From Rickettsiales bacterium (GTDB lineage: Bacteria; Pseudomonadota; Alphaproteobacteria; Rs-D84): a stretch of 8,659 nucleotides of DNA. The notes beneath the pieces are model-generated. The model was given only the letters and a program-made list of their open reading frames with translations. It was not told where the DNA came from and did not search any database. The number at the start of each line of letters is the position of its first letter. The stretch's first letter is position 1. The translations under genes and the position numbers were made by a program. The stretch spans positions 1 to 8,659 of the forward strand of contig JAITLD010000044.1 of the NCBI GenBank assembly GCA_031278055.1, given 5' to 3'. Positions 1-6,049 of the stretch are shown here, one piece after another.

Positions 1-1788
1 GCCGTCGCACCATGCGACAATCAGGTCGGTCGGCGAATATACCGTTATGCGGGTTCCAGCCGCGATGGAAAATGGCGGTTTGGTATTATCCATCATGTCG
101 ATGAACAATTTTTCCGTCACTTTATTCCATGATTTTATCATCTCTTGTTTTGCCATTTCGCTCGAACGCATCGTTCCGCTCTGCACGACAACATTGTTGT
201 CCAAATCGATTTGATTCACGATTTTATCCGAAATAGGCGCGATCAGATTTGTCGCTGCCGGAACAATCGCGGTAAGCAGGGGCATGACCATTTGTTCCAG
301 ATAATCGGACGAGCCGTGCCCGGGAACTCCTATACGCCCTTGCGAATCGCCACTAAATGGTTTTTCATCTGTTGTAAAATTAAATTCGACTCCATCCGGA
401 CGAACGAACCGATACCATTCTATATTTACACGCCCGATAGTTTTGTATGGCCCTGGCATATCGCCCACCACGCTTCCAAGCATCAGCGTTCCGGCTGGAA
501 CTATGATGGTCCGACCATTGTCGGAATAAACATGCCTGTCTACCGTCGCCTGAACCGGCAAGATGAATCTGCTTTCAACCGCGCGTATTTCGTTCACTAT
601 CGTCGCGGGAATCGGCTTGAAGTGCCTCAGAACAAATGTTCTGTCATACGGTCTGCTCGACACAGTCGCTTGTTTATCGAATGAAGACGGCACTTGCACG
701 CTTTGTGGCTCGGGTGGGGGGAAAACCTGGTCGCGGTCTCCTTCCGCCGGAGAGCCGGTGGCTGATGGCGCGCGGACGAATTCTCTTTTTGGGATATCGT
801 TTGACAATACGGGCATAGTAAGGTTTGCGCCTGCTCCGCGACCGCCGATATGTTCCGAATCCGATCCGATTTTTTTCGACGGGTCTTTCAACGCCATTAT
901 AAATCCTGTTTTCTGGTTGTATTCGCCCGTCGGCTCGGAACAAGTTTTATCGCTGAACGGATGAAACATATAATGTCCGCCCGCAGGCTTTATCCATCCG
1001 ATTTGCTTTCCGGAATTATTATATCCGGCGAACGCGAACTGATAACATTCCTCCGACGTGGCCACGTAATCATCGATTTTCGGTTCATCCAGGATGATTG
1101 GGTTGAATTCTTTTTTATCCCCGACTTTTTTTTCTTCAACAATTGGTTCGGGCTCTGCTTCCGCGACAGGTTCGTCATCAAAAAAAGGCTCTTCTTCAAC
1201 AATTGGTATCGGTTCCTCCGCTACAATTTTTATGGGTTCTTCTTCTACGGGTTCTTCGTTTTTAGGCTCTTTCTTGGGTTGTTCTTGAACGGCGGCATTT
1301 TTTGAAACGAACAATATATTCACAGCTTCTAACTTTTCTATATCTTTCGAGCCGGCCGCATCATGATATTTTATGTTTAAGACATTCTTTCCATCCATTG
1401 TTTCAGAGGTCGGTTTCCATGTCAGGATTATTTCACAGGGCAGTTTCTCCGTGATTTTTCCCATATTCCTGCATGTTTCGGTAAGCGACAATCCCTGAAC
1501 ATCCGAAGATAATTGGATATTCGAGACGACCGCTGGCATATTGGTTGAAACCGTGATTTTTTCTTCTTTTGATTCGCCGATAAAAACAGTTCCGAAATCA
1601 ACGCCTGCCGGGTCGACGGTTAATGCCACTTCGCCTTTTTTCTGTTCTGTTTGCGAAATTTTTTTATTATCTGTCAAAAGCAGGATTATCATTATTGTCA
1701 AAACCAACGCGATTCCAAGCAATACCCATTGCGTATGCCGCGGCATGTTTTTCTTTAATTCAGAAAAATAGAGCTTTATCTTTTTCAT
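1..1788 (-). CDS. virB10: VirB10/TrbI-family type IV secretion channel protein, C-terminus cut by window edge
   Basis: This is the envelope-spanning scaffold of a type IV secretion system. It is anchored in the inner membrane and its C-terminal barrel contributes to the outer-membrane pore. The frame is open from the ATG at 1788 to base 1 (596 residues, no stop seen). In order it has a short basic cytoplasmic end, one membrane helix (about 21-39), a beta-rich segment (about 54-160) containing VDFGTVFIGE that resembles an ASH/immunoglobulin-like fold, an acidic Glu/Pro spacer (about 165-222), an unassigned region (about 235-340), a Pro-rich linker (about 341-370), and the VirB10 core (about 380-596). 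Core landmarks are ATIVNEIRAVESRFILPVQA, TIIVPAGTLMLGSV, the WYRFVRPDG stretch, and a late AAGTRITVYSPTDL. VirB10 proteins usually end soon after this motif, so little is missing. It lies 43 bp after virB9 on the same strand and is probably cotranscribed with it. The start has no clear ribosome site, but an in-frame TGA at 1797-1795 rules out an earlier one. The family call is firm, the extra domains less so. Confidence 0.9.
   Translation of the reverse strand, partial: MKKIKLYFSELKKNMPRHTQWVLLGIALVLTIMIILLLTDNKKISQTEQKKGEVALTVDPAGVDFGTVFIGESKEEKITVSTNMPAVVSNIQLSSDVQGLSLTETCRNMGKITEKLPCEIILTWKPTSETMDGKNVLNIKYHDAAGSKDIEKLEAVNILFVSKNAAVQEQPKKEPKNEEPVEEEPIKIVAEEPIPIVEEEPFFDDEPVAEAEPEPIVEEKKVGDKKEFNPIILDEPKIDDYVATSEECYQFAFAGYNNSGKQIGWIKPAGGHYMFHPFSDKTCSEPTGEYNQKTGFIMALKDPSKKIGSDSEHIGGRGAGANLTMPVLSNDIPKREFVRAPSATGSPAEGDRDQVFPPPEPQSVQVPSSFDKQATVSSRPYDRTFVLRHFKPIPATIVNEIRAVESRFILPVQATVDRHVYSDNGRTIIVPAGTLMLGSVVGDMPGPYKTIGRVNIEWYRFVRPDGVEFNFTTDEKPFSGDSQGRIGVPGHGSSDYLEQMVMPLLTAIVPAATNLIAPISDKIVNQIDLDNNVVVQSGTMRSSEMAKQEMIKSWNKVTEKLFIDMMDNTKPPFSIAAGTRITVYSPTDLIVAWCDG
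1132..1207. repeat. 16-bp direct repeat inside virB10 spacer
   Basis: The 16-mer TTCTTCAACAATTGGT occurs at 1132-1147 and again at 1192-1207, exactly 60 bp (20 codons) apart. It therefore keeps the reading frame and encodes the repeated PIVEE unit of the acidic VirB10 spacer. Such in-frame repeats allow slippage or recombination to change spacer length. Confidence 0.8.
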
Positions 1789-1831
1789 ATCGATTCAAAA
1801 AATGCGCGGCGGCAACAAGACAAAGTTTGCG

Positions 1832-3310
1832 TCACTGTATCCTCACCACATGGCACGAGGTTCCGCTGAACTTGGTCAATTTATCGCACAAAGTCTGCGC
1901 GGTTTCGATGTCTGTCATCGGGCCTAGGCGCAGGCGGTAAAGCCGCGCCGTCGTTCCCGTGTCGCCCAGGTTTCCAATTCCTTGTTCGTCGACCGCAAAA
2001 AATACCATGTCGCGGTATGGGGTCAAGAGTCCTGCCCCGTTGTCGCCGCTGAATTTTGCGAGCAATTTATTCCAATAATCATTCAACGCTTTGACCGAGG
2101 TATCGGATTTTAATTCGACCGCGACCCCTGTCTGGTTGCTTGAAATTAAAGGTATATCTTTTTGCGGCAGGTATGCCCCCGCTGTGTTTCTATCTGCGGC
2201 CAATAGGTTGATTCCGCTTGTTCCGCTGCCATAACTCGTAGCGGCGCCATAGTTGTATGTCGGGGCCACGCCATAGCCGTTTGCCGCGACCATCGGCACA
2301 ACTTGTCCGTTGTATCCATAATTTAAGGATTGAACCTGTTGCTGCATGACATTTGATTCAGCCAACGCCATCACGGACTGCGTATCGGAAATCAAGAACG
2401 GCTTGGCCCGTTTTTTTATGCAAACTATGCGCTGCCCGGAACGCAGGACCATATCGCCGACCGCTTCGACGATTAACAGTCGACCGTTTTCCCCATCTGT
2501 CCGGAATCCGACCGGCGACTCGCCGCCTTCGATCAGCAATGATACGACGGGACGCTGGGTCATCGCTATCACTTTGTCTCCAAAGTCGATATAGGTAAAG
2601 ATTCTGTCGCGCCACACGCGTTCGGGCGCGATAACATAATCGTCGGGATTCGGAACGAATATGTCCAAATCAAACCGAAATTCTGACGGATCGATTTTCA
2701 TGGTTTTTATCCATCCGTAATCCTCGCCGTCCGCTCCGACGATTCCGCCGCCGGTTTTTTTCTTTGCAAAAACGTTGCTCATTTCCCCATCGGCTCCAAC
2801 AGTCGGGTTTCCGGAAAAACCGGAGTACCCGTCCGCGACGATATCGACCTGCGAATAGGTTATCTCGCTTGAATGATTGGGTTCGGAACGCAGATAGAAC
2901 AGATACTTATTTCCGGATTTCCCAGTGACTATGAAATTTGTATCGGACCCCATATTTGCCGGAACCGGCGTGATCAGCATCGCATTCTCGCCGGATTTTT
3001 CAATTTTGAACAGCTGGTCGTTTCCGACGATTCCGCTTTCTATTTGCTCGCCCGCCGGAAAATTAACCATGGTGACCATTCCGTTGCGCAATTTTATTGG
3101 TATGGTCGTCCCCGGCGTCCAGGTCAATTGGGCATATCCAGGTTTTGTCGAGCCGGACGCCATATTCGCATTTGGATTATCCCATGCTTCTTGCACGCCT
3201 TCGGCATACAGGGGGAGGGCGGCGGAAACCGCGCAACAAATGGCGGACAGCAGAAAAAGCATCCTGCCCGACATGATTGTTTTCTTCAAGAAATCACAAT
3301 TAATTTTCAT
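1832..3310 (-). CDS. virB9: VirB9/TrbG/CagX-family type IV secretion protein with C-terminal SPOR-like domain
   Basis: This is a periplasmic/outer-membrane core subunit of a type IV secretion system that in known systems assembles with VirB7 and VirB10. The 492-residue product begins with a signal peptide (hydrophobic RMLFLLSAICCAVSAALPLY, likely cut after Ala36, no lipobox). The VirB9 N-terminal domain follows (about 58-220, with AQLTWTPGTTIPIKLRNG), then the C-terminal beta domain (about 228-304, with RVWRDRIFTYIDFGDK, VGFRTDGENGRLLIVEAVG and LRSGQRIVCI). VirB9 proteins normally stop here. This one continues through a Gln/Tyr/Gly/Asn-rich linker (about 306-393) into about 98 residues ending LYRLRLGPMTDIETAQTLC...KFSGTSCHVVR, which matches the SPOR (septal peptidoglycan-binding) pattern. 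The start is supported by AAAGGA six to seven bases upstream, in the 15-bp gap after virB8. The VGADGE hexapeptide occurs twice (171-176 and 191-196). The VirB9 call is firm. The SPOR call rests on motif recognition. Confidence 0.93.
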   Translation of the reverse strand: MKINCDFLKKTIMSGRMLFLLSAICCAVSAALPLYAEGVQEAWDNPNANMASGSTKPGYAQLTWTPGTTIPIKLRNGMVTMVNFPAGEQIESGIVGNDQLFKIEKSGENAMLITPVPANMGSDTNFIVTGKSGNKYLFYLRSEPNHSSEITYSQVDIVADGYSGFSGNPTVGADGEMSNVFAKKKTGGGIVGADGEDYGWIKTMKIDPSEFRFDLDIFVPNPDDYVIAPERVWRDRIFTYIDFGDKVIAMTQRPVVSLLIEGGESPVGFRTDGENGRLLIVEAVGDMVLRSGQRIVCIKKRAKPFLISDTQSVMALAESNVMQQQVQSLNYGYNGQVVPMVAANGYGVAPTYNYGAATSYGSGTSGINLLAADRNTAGAYLPQKDIPLISSNQTGVAVELKSDTSVKALNDYWNKLLAKFSGDNGAGLLTPYRDMVFFAVDEQGIGNLGDTGTTARLYRLRLGPMTDIETAQTLCDKLTKFSGTSCHVVRIQ

Positions 3311-3325
3311 TTTTTTATCCTTTTG

Positions 3326-3982
3326 CTACCTGCCCAAAACATTCAGCGGGTCGCCGTCGCCGGATTCGACTTCGTATCCCACGACTTTCAGCCCCAGCGG
3401 GTTATCCAACCGCTCGTTCCAATTCAAGCCGGATTGGAACTTCAAACTTAATGCTATTGTAAAATCTTTTTTATCGCTTTGTCCAGTGCTTTCGTCGGTG
3501 CAAATCCATACGAAATCAACCGCATACTTCTCCGGTTCCACGTCCAATTCGCGCGGCGCGATTTTTCCAAACGAGACGTCGCAACGGAATGTCAGCGGCT
3601 CGAATTTTCCGACCATTATCGCGTACCAAAAATCTGTCTTTTTGAAATCCTGGTATACTTCTATGCTGGAATAATTATATACTAGTCCCCTTGTGTCCCA
3701 TACATGCTGCATTGCCGCATTTGACGGAATTATTCGGTTGCGCGCGACTATATATTCCTTGATAAAATTCTCCTTGTAGATTTTCAAATTCTGTTGATTT
3801 ATGTCTAATTTTTCGATGGAAACCACTTGTTCCGAAGCAGGCTCTGCGGACAGAAAAAAAACTTGCGTCCGCTCCAGCGGAAACATGCGGGTCAATGCGG
3901 CGATCAACGCGATCAATACGATCAGGCAACCGGCCAAAACGAATGTCATCAGGCGCGAAACAAAGCCGGATGGTTCAATCAT
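3326..3982 (-). CDS. virB8: VirB8-family type IV secretion assembly protein
   Basis: VirB8 is a bitopic inner-membrane protein whose periplasmic NTF2-like domain helps nucleate assembly of the secretion channel. The 218-residue product has a short cytoplasmic tail, one membrane helix (about 10-31, LMTFVLAGCLIVLIALIAAL) and a periplasmic domain (about 38-205). Family landmarks are the helix around ENFIKEYIVARNRI (71-84), the WDTRGLVYNYSS region (95-106), and the NPLGLKVVGYEV stretch (194-205), which matches the conserved NPLGF-type motif near the end of VirB8. The frame stays open to an ATG at 4057, but the ATG at 3982 is preceded by an excellent ribosome site and the upstream one lies ahead of the likely promoter, so the shorter start is chosen. 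It stops 15 bp before virB9. The size fits the family (about 220-240 aa). Confidence 0.92.
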   Translation of the reverse strand: MIEPSGFVSRLMTFVLAGCLIVLIALIAALTRMFPLERTQVFFLSAEPASEQVVSIEKLDINQQNLKIYKENFIKEYIVARNRIIPSNAAMQHVWDTRGLVYNYSSIEVYQDFKKTDFWYAIMVGKFEPLTFRCDVSFGKIAPRELDVEPEKYAVDFVWICTDESTGQSDKKDFTIALSLKFQSGLNWNERLDNPLGLKVVGYEVESGDGDPLNVLGR

Positions 3983-3986
3983 AAAT

Positions 3987-3995
3987 CCTCTCCTT
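3987..3995 (-). promoter_or_regulatory. Ribosome binding site of virB8
   Basis: AAGGAGAGG ends four bases before the ATG at 3982. It is the strongest ribosome site in the window and fixes the virB8 start in preference to the in-frame ATG 75 bp upstream. Confidence 0.8.
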
Positions 3996-4001
3996 TTATG
4001 G

Positions 4002-4031
4002 ATTGTAGTAAAAAACGGATTGTCAAGGCAA
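4002..4031 (-). promoter_or_regulatory. Possible promoter of the virB8-virB9-virB10 operon
   Basis: Reading the minus strand, TTGCCT (4031-4026) and TACAAT (4007-4002) are separated by 18 bases. Transcription would begin about 12-14 bases before the virB8 ATG. A consensus TTGACA (4025-4020 region, overlapping this box) is present but only 13 bases from TACAAT, which is too close. An A-run/T-run pair (4011-4016 and 4035-4040) flanks the site. This suggests the secretion genes need not depend on glyA transcription, but no clear terminator separates them. Confidence 0.4.
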
Positions 4032-4096
4032 GCGGTTTTTATACATTGCCATTTCATGGAGGGTGCCGAATAATGGCGAAATATAAGAGACGTCGT

Positions 4097-5320
4097 TTAA
4101 TAAACGGGATGTCGTTTGATAATCTCCATTACTTCATTTTTCAAATCCATGTCGCCGCCCATCAGTCGCCGCCCTATGATGTTTCCGATTGTTTGGAACT
4201 CCGTTTTGGATAGGTTGCGGGATGTCATCGCCGCGCTGCCCAGTCGGATTCCGGAACTTTTGGGAGGACTTGTATCTCCTGAAATCATATTTTTGTTCGT
4301 GATAATTCCGATATCTTCCAGCAATTTTTCCGCAGTCCCGCCATCGATTCCGACCGGCTTCAAATCCAATAATAGCAAATGCGTATCTGTTCCCCCTGAA
4401 ACAATGCGTATATTCGGCGCGGTTTCTTTTATTCCGTCTAAAATGGCGATAATGTTTGTTTTAATATTTTTTGCATATTCCGGAAACGACGGGTTCATCG
4501 CCTCTTCGAAACAAATCGCCTTGGCGGCAATTGCGGCGGCGTTCGGGCCGCCTTGAATTGCGGGGAACACAGCTTGGTTTATTTTTTTTGTGAAACTATC
4601 ATCGTTCCACAAAATGAATCCTCCGCGCGGTCCGCGTAGCGTTTTGTGCGACGTCGATGTGATTATATCCGCGTAAGGAACAGGGGAAATATGTTCGCCC
4701 GCGGCGACCAATCCGGCGATATGCGCCATATCGACCATGTAAAAGCATTTCTGTTTCGCGGCTTTATTATACTCGTCGATAATCGTGCGGATTTTTGCAA
4801 AATCAATTTCGCGCGGATAGGCGGATGTTCCGGCAATCAGTATTTTCGGCTTTGTTTTCGCCAGCATGCCGCGGATATTTTCATAATCGATTTTTTCGTC
4901 GGGACCCAGATGGAACGATTCATGATGAAAGTATTTTCCGGAAAAAGTGAACGGGGATCCGTGCGTCAAATGCGCGCCTTCGTTTAAGTCCAATGACAGG
5001 ATTGTGTCGCTGGGATTGCAAAATGCGTAAAGCGCGGCCATGTTTGCCTGCGACCCCGACCAAGGCTGAACATTCGCGAATTTTGCGCCGAACAATTTTT
5101 TCGCGGCGTCGACGGCGCGATTTTCAACATTATCGATTATATTGCATCCCGCATAATGGCGGTGTTCGGGATAACCCTCGGCATATTTTACCGACAGAAC
5201 GGAGCCGAGCGCCCGCAGAACATCGGGTGACGGATAGTTTTCGGACGCAATCAATTCGCATGTCTCGTTTAATTTTTTGCGTTCCTGTTCGATTTGTTCA
5301 AAGATGAAATTTATGCTCAC
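4097..5320 (-). CDS. glyA: Serine hydroxymethyltransferase
   Basis: This PLP enzyme converts serine and tetrahydrofolate to glycine and 5,10-methylene-tetrahydrofolate in the cytoplasm, supplying one-carbon units. The 407-residue product covers the whole family length. Visible landmarks are ELIASENYPSPDV (22-34), KYAEGYPEHRHYAGC (45-59), WSGSQANMA (87-95), THGSPFTFSGK (119-129), VDMAHIAGLVAAGE (196-209, with PLP-contacting Asp197 and His200), the PLP-lysine motif TSTSHKTLRGPRGG (Lys226), SGGTDTHLLLLDL and SGIRLGSAAMTSR. It ends RHPVY, as SHMTs typically do. The start chosen is GTG at 5320, giving MSINFIFEQIEQE. A TTG at 5353 would add 11 residues unlike the family, and it overlaps a likely promoter. 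No good Shine-Dalgarno site precedes GTG, and the transcript may be nearly leaderless. The gene is followed after 114 bp by virB8 on the same strand. Confidence 0.97.
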   Translation of the reverse strand: MSINFIFEQIEQERKKLNETCELIASENYPSPDVLRALGSVLSVKYAEGYPEHRHYAGCNIIDNVENRAVDAAKKLFGAKFANVQPWSGSQANMAALYAFCNPSDTILSLDLNEGAHLTHGSPFTFSGKYFHHESFHLGPDEKIDYENIRGMLAKTKPKILIAGTSAYPREIDFAKIRTIIDEYNKAAKQKCFYMVDMAHIAGLVAAGEHISPVPYADIITSTSHKTLRGPRGGFILWNDDSFTKKINQAVFPAIQGGPNAAAIAAKAICFEEAMNPSFPEYAKNIKTNIIAILDGIKETAPNIRIVSGGTDTHLLLLDLKPVGIDGGTAEKLLEDIGIITNKNMISGDTSPPKSSGIRLGSAAMTSRNLSKTEFQTIGNIIGRRLMGGDMDLKNEVMEIIKRHPVY

Positions 5321-5327
5321 ATCCGGC

Positions 5328-5357
5328 AGTATAGCAGAGAAAAAAGCTTGCAATCAA
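5328..5357 (-). promoter_or_regulatory. Likely glyA promoter
   Basis: On the minus strand TTGATT (5357-5352) and TATACT (5333-5328) are 18 bases apart. A start six or seven bases further on falls at 5322-5321, directly beside the GTG at 5320, so the mRNA would be leaderless or almost so. The -35 box overlaps that of the divergent tRNA-Lys promoter. Confidence 0.5.
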
Positions 5358-5376
5358 ATAAAAAGTGTTTTATTAT
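5348..5376 (+). promoter_or_regulatory. Promoter of the tRNA-Lys/tRNA-Leu(CAA) unit
   Basis: TTGCAA (5348-5353), a 17-base spacer and TATTAT (5371-5376) form a good sigma-70-type promoter. Transcription would start about 5383, five bases before tRNA-Lys. The four-base gap between the two tRNAs implies a common transcript. Confidence 0.65.
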
Positions 5377-5387
5377 TGCGTGGTTTC

Positions 5388-5463
5388 GGAGTTGTAGCTC
5401 AGTTGGTAGAGCAAATGACTTTTAATCATTGGGTCCAGGGTTCGAATCCCTGCAACTCCACCA
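5388..5463 (+). tRNA. tRNA-Lys (anticodon TTT)
   Basis: A complete 76-nt cloverleaf with encoded CCA. The acceptor GGAGTTG pairs with CAACTCC, the D arm is GCTC/GAGC, and the anticodon stem AATGA/TCATT carries loop CTTTTAA with anticodon TTT at 5421-5423. The T arm is CAGGG/CCCTG around TTCGAAT. The discriminator base is A. Confidence 0.97.
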
Positions 5464-5467
5464 CATT

Positions 5468-5550
5468 GGGCATGTGGCGGAATTGGTAGACGCGCTTGAC
5501 TCAAAATCAAGTTCGAAAGAGTGCGGGTTCAAGTCCCGCCTTGCCCACCA
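5468..5550 (+). tRNA. tRNA-Leu (anticodon CAA)
   Basis: An 83-nt class II tRNA with encoded CCA. The anticodon stem CTTGA/TCAAG carries loop CTCAAAA with anticodon CAA at 5502-5504. The extra arm is a short hairpin closed by a GAAA loop, and the T arm is GCGGG/CCCGC. The acceptor GGGCATG/CTTGCCC has a U:U mismatch at its sixth pair. Its first 29 bases differ from tRNA-Leu(CAG) at 7379 at only two positions. Confidence 0.96.
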
Positions 5551-5571
5551 AAGTCAGGATTTTCCAGGTTC

Positions 5572-5594
5572 CCGCGCATTTGCACGGATTTTTC
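5572..5594 (+). terminator. Possible terminator after tRNA-Leu(CAA)
   Basis: CCG-C-GC, loop ATTT, GC-A-CGG (5572-5587) makes a short stem with one C:A mismatch, followed by ATTTTTCT and more T-rich sequence. It is 21 bp past the tRNA CCA end, a sensible place to end the two-tRNA transcript. The stem is short. Confidence 0.45.
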
Positions 5595-5619
5595 TATTTC
5601 TTTTTACTAGATTAAAAAA

Positions 5620-5680
5620 CGTCATAAACCGTCATTTTTTGATATAAATTGTTATTATTTCTGCACAAATTTTACACAAA
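5620..5680. repeat. Short helically phased direct repeats between tRNA-Leu(CAA) and the integrase remnant
   Basis: CGTCAT occurs at 5620-5625 and 5630-5635 (10-bp period), and CACAAA at 5664-5669 and 5675-5680 (11-bp period), in AT-rich DNA. Spacing near one helical turn and position between a tRNA 3' end and an integrase gene fit arm-type recombinase binding sites. They are short enough to be chance. Confidence 0.3.
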
Positions 5681-5985
5681 CTATTTTTTGAATAAATGGG
5701 TTAATCCCTCTGCCGCGCGGCCGTTCACCAAATGGGCATATTTTAAGGTAGTTTGTATTCCTTTATGTACAAGAACTTCTTTGACTAGTCGCAAATCTTT
5801 ACTATCTCGAAAAAGCCACGTCGCCATTGTGTGCTACAATATATGAAAGTTTTTATATGCTACTCGCGCGCGCTCGCATACCGACCGCCAGCTTTTTTTA
5901 TACTTTTAATAGGATGTCCCGCAAATGTAAATACATAATCTAAAGGCGTGGCCCCGTTTGATTGAGTGGCGATGGGCGAAATAAT
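5681..5985 (-). pseudogene. Remnant of a tyrosine recombinase (phage/element integrase), C-terminal part
   Basis: Only about 100 residues' worth of a family normally 300-400 long survive. From the upstream side, one frame reads DYVFTFAGHPIKSIKK. After an A7 run (about 5892-5898) the reading must shift to continue as WRSVCERARVAYKNFHIL. A TAG at 5836-5834 follows, where FHxLRHT-type box II sequences have their catalytic arginine. Then HTMATWLFRDSKDLRLVKEV, LVHKGIQTTLKYAHLVNG and a normal end at TAG 5683-5681. The box II His, the HKG-type His and the nucleophile Tyr (codon 5740-5738) remain, while the N-terminal domain and box I are gone. Thus there is one frameshift, one nonsense codon and a 5' deletion. 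The gene points at the tRNA-Leu(CAA) 3' end, the standard layout of a tRNA-integrated element. The surviving 48-codon ORF from ATG 5827 could be translated but would be inactive. Confidence 0.88.
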
Positions 5986-5997
5986 TTAATTTTCCGT

Positions 5998-6026
5998 TTG
6001 ACTTTTATTCATAATGTTGATACAAT
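5998..6026 (+). promoter_or_regulatory. brnTA promoter
   Basis: TTGACT (5998-6003), a 17-base spacer and TACAAT (6021-6026) lie just upstream of brnT, giving an expected start near 6033. Because the promoter covers the in-frame ATG at 6014, that ATG cannot be the brnT start. Confidence 0.7.
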
Positions 6027-6036
6027 ATAGTATAAC
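6016..6036. promoter_or_regulatory. Candidate operator over the brnTA -10 box
   Basis: The inverted repeat ATAC-AATATA-GTAT (6020-6033) extends imperfectly to GTTGATAC/GTATAAC and covers the -10 box and predicted start. Type II antitoxins with a ribbon-helix-helix-like end, as in BrnA, commonly repress their own promoter through such sites. Confidence 0.5.
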
Positions 6037-6049
6037 AAAAGGCGTCAGC

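Noticed and set aside
145..1305. Several plus-strand and antisense open frames of 60-180 codons
   Set aside because: They lie opposite the continuous virB10 frame, lack ribosome sites and show no family motifs, while the minus strand reads as clear VirB10.
2873..3685. Plus-strand frames of up to 249 codons over virB9/virB8
   Set aside because: These are mirror frames of firmly identified genes and have no recognisable content.
3983..4057. Longer VirB8 from ATG 4057
   Set aside because: It would start upstream of the probable promoter, and a near-ideal ribosome site directly precedes the ATG at 3982.
5321..5353. TTG start extending GlyA by 11 residues
   Set aside because: The extension is unlike SHMT N-termini, has no ribosome site and covers the likely promoter.
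6014..6049. ATG 6014 as brnT start
   Set aside because: It lies between the -35 and -10 boxes, so it would not be in the mRNA. GTG 6050 has a ribosome site and the expected N-terminus.
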